A DNA stretch of 43,213 bases. Origin: Liolophura sinensis. Lineage: Eukaryota > Mollusca > Polyplacophora > Chitonida > Chitonidae. Where the stretch lies: assembly GCF_032854445.1 (NCBI RefSeq), contig NW_027018314.1:1-43213 (forward strand), in the 5' to 3' direction. The translations under genes and the position numbers were made by a program. A model generated the notes under the pieces. The model had not been told where the DNA came from and did not search any database. It saw only the letters and a program-made list of their open reading frames with translations. Each line of letters begins with the position of its first letter. Position 1 is the stretch's first letter. Below, in pieces: positions 37,291 to 43,213 of this stretch.

Positions 37291-37539
37291 ATTTTAATTC
37301 TCATAAATATCTATAGATAAACAGTTATATACATTTATGCATGTACTCTAACCCTGGTTTTCGAGTTTTAAATCTTATTTTTCGTTTATTCGATTTTAAT
37401 CACGTCTGTACTTTTTGTTTTACTTTTGGTGTTCATATTATCATATCGAAAACCTTAACCGTCTCTTGCTTTCACCTTGTTCTCGCCACGGTATGGCTGA
37501 AATATTGCCGATGTGGCGTTAAGCCATAATCAATCATTC
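36925..37539 (+). mobile_element. 5'-truncated non-LTR retrotransposon 3' end, insert 5
   Basis: This is the counterpart of insert 1 in the second higher-order unit. I saw no differences between them over 615 bp, including the tail AATCAATCATTC. Flanking duplications are at 36906-36924 and 37540-37556. It shows that insert 1 was carried along by the 29.76-kb duplication. Confidence 0.9.
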
Positions 37540-40500
37540 ATTTTTATAAAAAACACAAGGTACTTGATACAGTCTGCTGTAAAAAGTACAATTGAACACT
37601 GACCCACATCAATAAGGTGCCAAAAGATGCGCAATTGGGTCAGGCATCTCCAGGTGTTGAAAAATTGGAAATTTCCTTGGTTTCCATGGAGTAAGAGCCG
37701 TTGCTGGGCACGTGATTTTGACATAAATGATGATTCAATTGTAGCTACAGCCAAAAGTATTGGTCGGAGAGCAACGCGGTTTGCACCATTCGATTTCTCG
37801 TCACAAAATACGTCGGATTAGCCTCTTACCAGCAGCATTGGAACATTTTTTCCACTTTTGGATTTTTCCCTGGTCCTTTTGCTAATTGAAATCGGCTACA
37901 TGTACTATGTACCATCGCGACTGGTCATTACTATATTCAACTTTTGATTATAAGTTATGTGCCCTTCGGTAGCCCAGAAGACGTCAAATCTTTGGGCCAA
38001 GCCCATTTAACTCACCCAGCAAATGTCTTACTTCTAAGTCGAAGACAAACTCAATGTCTTTATCTACATGTAGAAAAACCACACCATTTTAATATAAAAA
38101 ACACAAGGTACTTGATACAGTCTGCTGTAAAAAGTACAATTGAACACTGACCCACATCAATAAGGTGCCAAAAGATGCGCAATTGGGTCAGGCATCTCCA
38201 GCTGTTGAAAAATTGTAAATTTCCTTGGTTTCCATGGAGTAAGAGCCGTTGCTGGGCACGTGATTTTGACATAAATGATGATTCAATTGTGGCTACAGCC
38301 AAAAGTATTGGTCGGAGAGCAACGCGGTTTGCACCATTCGATTTCTCGTCACAAAATACGTCGGATTAGCCTCTTACCAGCAGCATTGGAACATTTTTTC
38401 CACTTTTGGATTTTTCCCTGGTCCTTTTGCTAATTGAAATCGGCTACATGTACTATGTACCATCGCGACTGGTCATTACTATATTCAACTTTTGATTATA
38501 AGTTATGTGCCCTTCGGTAGCCCAGAAGACGTCAAATCTTTGGGCCAAGCCCATTTAACTCACCCAGCAAATGTCTTACTTCTAAGTGGAAGATAAACTC
38601 AATGTCTTTATCTACATGTAGAAAAACCACACCATTTTTATATAAAAAACACAAGGTACTTGATACAGTCTGCTGTAAAAAGTACAATTGAACACTGACC
38701 CACATCAATAAGGTGCCAAAAGATGCGCAATTGGGTCGGGCATCTCCAGTTGTTGAAAAATTGTAAATTTCCTTGGTTTCCATGGAGTAAGAGCCGTTGC
38801 TGGGCACGTGATTTTGACATAAATGATGATTCAATTGTGGCTACAGCCAAAAGTATTGGTCGGAGAGCAACGCGGTTTGCACCATTCGATTTCTCGTCAC
38901 AAAATACGTCGGATTAGCCTCTTACCAGCAGCATTGGAGCATTTTTCCACTTTTGGATTTTTGCCTGGTCCTTTTGCTAATTGAAATCGGCTACATGTAC
39001 TATGTACCATCGCGACTGGTCATTACTATATTCAACTTTTGATTATAAGTTATGTGCCCTTCGGTAGCCCAGAAGATGTCAAATCTTTGGGCCAAGCCCA
39101 TTTAACTCACCCAGCAAATGTCTTACTTCTAAGTCGAAGATAAACTTAATCTCTTTATCTACATGTAGAAAAACCACACCATTTTTATATAAAAAACACA
39201 AGGTACTTGATACAGTCTGCTGTAAAAAGTACAATTGAACACTGACCCACATCAATAAGGTGCCAAAAGATGCGCAATTGGGTCAGGCATCTCCAGGTGT
39301 TGAAAAATTGGAAATTTCCTTGGTTGCCATGGAGTAAGAGCCGTTGCTGGGCACGTGATTTTGACATAAATGATCATTCAATTGTGGCTACAGCCAAAAG
39401 TATTGGTCGGAGAGCAACGCGGTTTACACCATTCGATTTCTCGTCACAAAATACGTCGGATTAGCCTCTTACCAGCAGCATTGGAACATTTTTTCCACTT
39501 TTGGATTTTTGCCTGGTCCTTTTGCTAATTGAAATCGGCTACATGTACTATGTACCATCGCGACTGGTCATTACTATATTCAACTTTTGATTATAAGTTA
39601 TGTGCCCTTCGGTAGCCCAGAAGACGTCAAATCTTTGGGCCAAGCCCATTTAACTCACCCAGCAAATGTCTTACTTCTAAGTCGAAGATAAACTCAATGT
39701 CTTTATCTACATGTAGAAAAACCACACCATTTTTATATAAAAAACACAAGGTACTTGATACAGTCTGCTGTAAAAAGTACAATTGAACACTGACCCACAT
39801 CAATAAGGTGTGAAAAGATGCGCAATTGGGTCAGGCATCTCCAGCTGTTGAAAAATTGCAAATTTCCTTGGTTTCCATGGAGTAAGAGCCGTTGCTGGGC
39901 ACGTGATTTTGACATAAATGATGATTCAATTGTGGCTACAGCCAAAAGTATTGGTCGGAGAGCAACGCGGTTTGCACCATTCGATTTCTCGTCACAAAAT
40001 ACGTCGGATTAGCCTCTTACCAGCAGCATTGGAACATTTTTTCTACTTTTGGATTTTTCCCTGGTCCTTTTGCTAATTGAAATCGGCTACATGTACTATG
40101 TACCATCGCGACTGGTCATTACTATATTCAACTTTTGATTATAAGTTATGTGCCCTTCGGTAGCCCAGAAGACGTCAAATCTTTGGGCCAAGCCCATTTA
40201 ACTCACCCAGCAAATGTCTTACTTCTAAGTCGAAGATAAACTCAATGTCTTTATCTACATGTGGAAAAACCACACCATTTTTAAATAAAAACCACAAGAT
40301 ACTTGATACAGTCTGCTGTAAAAAGTACAATTGAACACTGACCCACATCAATAAGGTGCCAAAAGATGCGCAATTGGGCCAGGCATCTCCAGGTGTTGAA
40401 AAATTGGAAATTTCCTTGGTTTCCATGGAGTAAGAGCCGTTGCTGGGCACGTGATTTTGACATAAATGATGATTCAATTGTGGCTACAGCCAAAAGTATT

Positions 40501-43213
40501 GGTCGGAGAGCAACGCGGTTTGCACCATTCAATTTTTCATCACAAAATACGTCGGATTAGCCTATTACCAGCAGCATTGGAACATTTTTTCCACTTTTGG
40601 ATTTTTCCCTGGTCCTTTTGCTAATTGAAATCGGCTACATGTACTATGTACCATCGCGACTGGTCATTACTATATTCAACTTTTGATTATAAGTTATGTG
40701 CCCTTCGGTAGCCCAGAAGACGTCAAATCTTTGGGCCAAGCCCATTTAACTCACCCAGCAAATGTCTTACTTCTAAGTCGAAGATAAACTCAATGTCTTT
40801 ATCTACATGTAGGAAAACCACACCATTTTTAAATAAAAACCACAAGATACTTAATAGAGTCTGCTGTAAAAAGTACAATTGAACACTGACCCACATCAAT
40901 AAGGTGCCAAAAGATGCGCAATTGGGCCAGGCATCTCCACCTGTTGAAAAATTGTAAATTTCCTTGGTTCCCATAGAGTAAGAGCCGTTGCTGGGCACGT
41001 GATTTTGACATAATTGATCATTCAATTGTGGCTACAGCCAAAAGTATTGGTCGGAGAGCAACGCGGTTTGCACCATTCGATTTCTCGTCACAAAATACGT
41101 CGGATAAGCCTCTTAGCAGCAGCATTGGAACATTTATTCCACTTTTGGATTTTTCCCTGGTCCTTTTGCTAATTGAAATCGGCTACATGTACTATGTACC
41201 ATCGCGACTGGTCATTACTATATTCAACTTTTGATTATAAGTTATGTGCCCTTCGGTAGCCCAGAAGACGTCAAATCTTTGGGCCAAGCCCATTTAACTC
41301 ACCCAGCAAATGTCTTACTTCTAAGTCGAAGATAAACTCAATGTCTTTATCTACATGTAGAAAAACCACACCATTTTTATATAAAAAACACAAGGTACCT
41401 GATACAGTCTGCTGTAAAAAGTACAATTGAACACTGACCCACATCAATAAGGTGCCAAAAGATGCGCAATTGGGTCAGGCATCTCCAGTTGTTGAAAAAT
41501 TGTAAATTTTCTTGGTTTCCATGGAGTAAGAGCCGTTGCTGGGCACGTGATTTTGACATAAATGATGATTCAATTGTGGCTACAGCCAAAAGTATTGGTC
41601 GGAGAGCAACGCGGTTTGCACCATTCGATTTCTCGTCACAAAATACGTCGGATTAGCCTCTTACCAGCAGCATTGGAGCATTTTTCCACTTTTGGATTTT
41701 TGCCTGGTCCTTTTGCTAATTGAAATCGGCTACATGTACTATGTACCATCGCGACTGGTCATTACTATATTCAACTTTTGATTATAAGTTATGTGCCCTT
41801 CGGTAGCCCAGAAGATGTCAAATCTTTGGGCCAAGCCCATTTAACTCACCCAGCAAATGTCTTACTTCTAAGTCGAAGATAAACTTAATCTCTTTATCTA
41901 CATGTAGAAAAACCACACCATTTTTATATAAAAAACACAAGGTACTTGATACAGTCTGCTGTAAAAAGTACAATTGAACACTGACCCACATCAATAAGGT
42001 GCCAAAAGATGCGCAATTGGGTCAGGCATCTCCAGGGGTTGAAAAATTGGAAATTTCCTTGGTTTCCATGGAGTAAGAGCCGTTGCTGGGCACGTGATTT
42101 TGACATAAATGATGATTCAATTGTGGCTACAGCCAAAAGTATTGGTCGGAGAGCAACGCGGTTTGCACCATTCGATTTCTCGTCACAAAATACGTCGGAT
42201 TAGCCTCTTACCAGCAGCATTGGAACATTTTTTCCACTTTTGAATTTTTGCCTGGTCCTTTTGCTAATCGAAATCGGCCACATGTACTATGTACCATCGC
42301 GACTGGTCATTACTACATTCAACTTTTGATTATAAGTTATGTGCCCTTCGGTAGCCCAGAAGATGTCAAATCTTTGGGCCAAGCCCATTTAACTCACCCA
42401 GCAAATGTCTTACTTCTAAGTCGAAGATAAACTTAATCTCTTTGTCTACATGTAGAAAAAACCACACCATTTTTATATTAAAAACACAAGGTACTTGATA
42501 CAGTCTGCTGTAAAAAGTACAATTGAACACTGACCCACATCAATAAGGTGCCAAAAGATGCGCAATTGGGTCAGGCATCTCCAGCTGTTGAAAAATTGCA
42601 AGTTTCCTTGGCTTCCATGGAGTAAGAGCCGTTGCTGGGCACGTGATTTTGACATAAATGATGATTCAATTGTGGCTACAGCCAAAAGTATTGGTCGGAG
42701 AGCAACGAGGTTTGCAAAATTCGATTTCTCGTCACAAAATACGTCGGATTAGCCTCTTACCAGCAGCATTGGAACATTTTTTCCACTTTTGGATTTTTGC
42801 CTGGTCCTTTTGCTAATTGAAATCGGCTACATGTACTATGTACCATCGCGACTGGTCATTACTATATTCAACTTTTGATTATAAGTTATGTGCCCTTCGG
42901 TAGCCCAGAAGACGTCAAATCTTTGGGCCAAGCCCATTTAACTCACCCAGCAAATGTCTTACTTCTAAGTCGAAGATAAACTCAATGTCTTTATCTACAT
43001 GTAGAAAAACCACACCATTTTTATATAAAAAACACAAGGTACTTGATACAGTCTGCTGTAAAAAGTACAATTGAACACTGACCCACATCAATAAGGTGTC
43101 AAAAGATGCGCAATTGGGTCAGGCATCTCCAGCTGTTGAAAAGTTGCAAATTTCCTTGGTTTCCATGGAGTAAGAGCCGTTGCTGGGCACGTGATTTTGA
43201 CATAAATGATGAT
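37540..43213 (+). repeat. Satellite block F: monomers 64-74
   Basis: Anchors are 37627, 38175, 38723, 39270, 39818, 40366, 40914, 41462, 42009, 42558 and 43106. Each pairs one-to-one with monomers 14-24 of the first higher-order unit. Monomers 69 and 70 are A-type. The palindrome TCTACATGTAGA is broken in both (CATGTGG near 40260, CATGTAGG near 40807), as in monomers 19 and 20. The last monomer is cut by the window end. Confidence 0.94.

Larger units (their letters stand above)
1..43213. repeat. Satellite DNA array, ~548-bp monomer, 74 monomers head to tail
   Basis: The same roughly 548-bp unit recurs through the whole window in one orientation. The anchor ATGCGCAATT appears at 271, 819, 1366, 1833, 2300, 2848, 3396, 3945, 4493, 5041 and so on to 43106. 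Spacing is 546-549 bp except for 467-bp steps (deleted monomers), 1180-bp steps (insert-bearing monomers) and one 543-bp step in a degraded stretch. Monomers differ by only a few percent, and most variation sits at a few recurring sites. No unrelated unique sequence interrupts the array except the five retrotransposon-derived inserts. The bases seen directly support a tandem satellite. Pericentromeric, subtelomeric or other chromosomal location cannot be judged from this window. Confidence 0.98.
29763..43213 (+). repeat. Higher-order repeat unit, copy 2 (partial, 24 monomers)
   Basis: This segment repeats bases 1-13451 at an offset of 29,761-29,763 bp. The small drift comes from single-base indels, for example the extra G near 30951 against 1186. 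I noticed about 25-30 differences over 13.45 kb. They include TCGCCAC near 30754 against TCGTCAC, GGCCACAGCC near 32181 against GGCTACAGCC, GCCTGCTG near 34202, ATTAGCC near 32252 against ATAAGCC near 2491, and TTCTACTTTT near 40042. The window ends inside monomer 74. Confidence 0.92.

Noticed and set aside
7163-37539. Five independent retrotransposon insertions with strict site specificity, as in R1/R2-type elements.
   Set aside because: Identical 5' truncation and an identical damaged target-site duplication in all copies are far better explained by one insertion copied with the satellite.
1-43213. Over a hundred short open frames of 60-106 codons on both strands, such as MRNW... (plus) and MAVATIESS... 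(minus).
   Set aside because: They recur once per monomer because the DNA recurs. They overlap in several frames, have no recognisable domain, and vary mostly at amino-acid-changing sites. I do not annotate them as genes.
1-43213. CRISPR array or bacterial repeat system, because of the regular period.
   Set aside because: The period is 548 bp with no short repeat-spacer pattern and no cas genes, and the inserts are eukaryotic non-LTR retrotransposon remnants.

Overview
The window is eukaryotic satellite DNA, not a gene-bearing region. From end to end it is a head-to-tail array of one AT-rich monomer of about 548 bp. Anchoring on the motif ATGCGCAATT gives 74 monomers in one orientation. Five of them carry the same 615-616 bp insert, which is the 5'-truncated 3' end of a non-LTR retrotransposon. 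I see no intact host gene, tRNA, rRNA, CRISPR array or bacterial feature. The short open frames that recur every 548 bp are by-products of the satellite.

Layout: satellite block 1-7162 (monomers 1-13 and the left part of 14); insert 1 (7163-7777); satellite 7778-15459; insert 2 (15460-16075); satellite 16076-19928; insert 3 (19929-20543); satellite 20544-22204; insert 4 (22205-22819); satellite 22820-36924; insert 5 (36925-37539); satellite 37540-43213. The array has a long higher-order period: bases 1-13451 recur at 29763-43213 with roughly 25-30 differences noticed by eye (about 0.2%). One higher-order unit is therefore about 29,762 bp, or 50 monomers including four insert-bearing ones, and the window holds about 1.45 units. 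Smaller segmental duplications lie inside the unit: a 2,276 bp tandem duplication at about 19.6-24.2 kb, a copy pair 2,742 bp apart at 25.9-29.8 kb, and an older pair about 12.3 kb apart.

The inserts share the same 5' truncation point, the same place in the monomer, and the same target-site duplication with a 2-bp loss in its right copy. This indicates one retrotransposition into one ancestral monomer, followed by spread with the satellite through unequal exchange or similar amplification. The coding remnant (121 residues) has the C-terminal signature of RNase H-bearing I/Jockey-group elements: LTRxRIGHxxLTH, a C-x2-C-x7-H-x4-C zinc knuckle, and a terminal LKAIGLYHKI-like motif. Its 3' end (TATGGCTGAAATATTGCC...GTGGCGTTAAGCCATAA followed by an ATTC-type tail) resembles, from memory, tails widespread in mollusc (especially gastropod) genomes. 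A mollusc host is my best guess, but the window does not prove it.

Limits: comparisons were made by eye. In arrays this homogeneous, the order of units can be an assembly artefact, and two clusters of homopolymer-type indels (about 5.99-6.99 kb and 13.79-14.47 kb) may be consensus errors.
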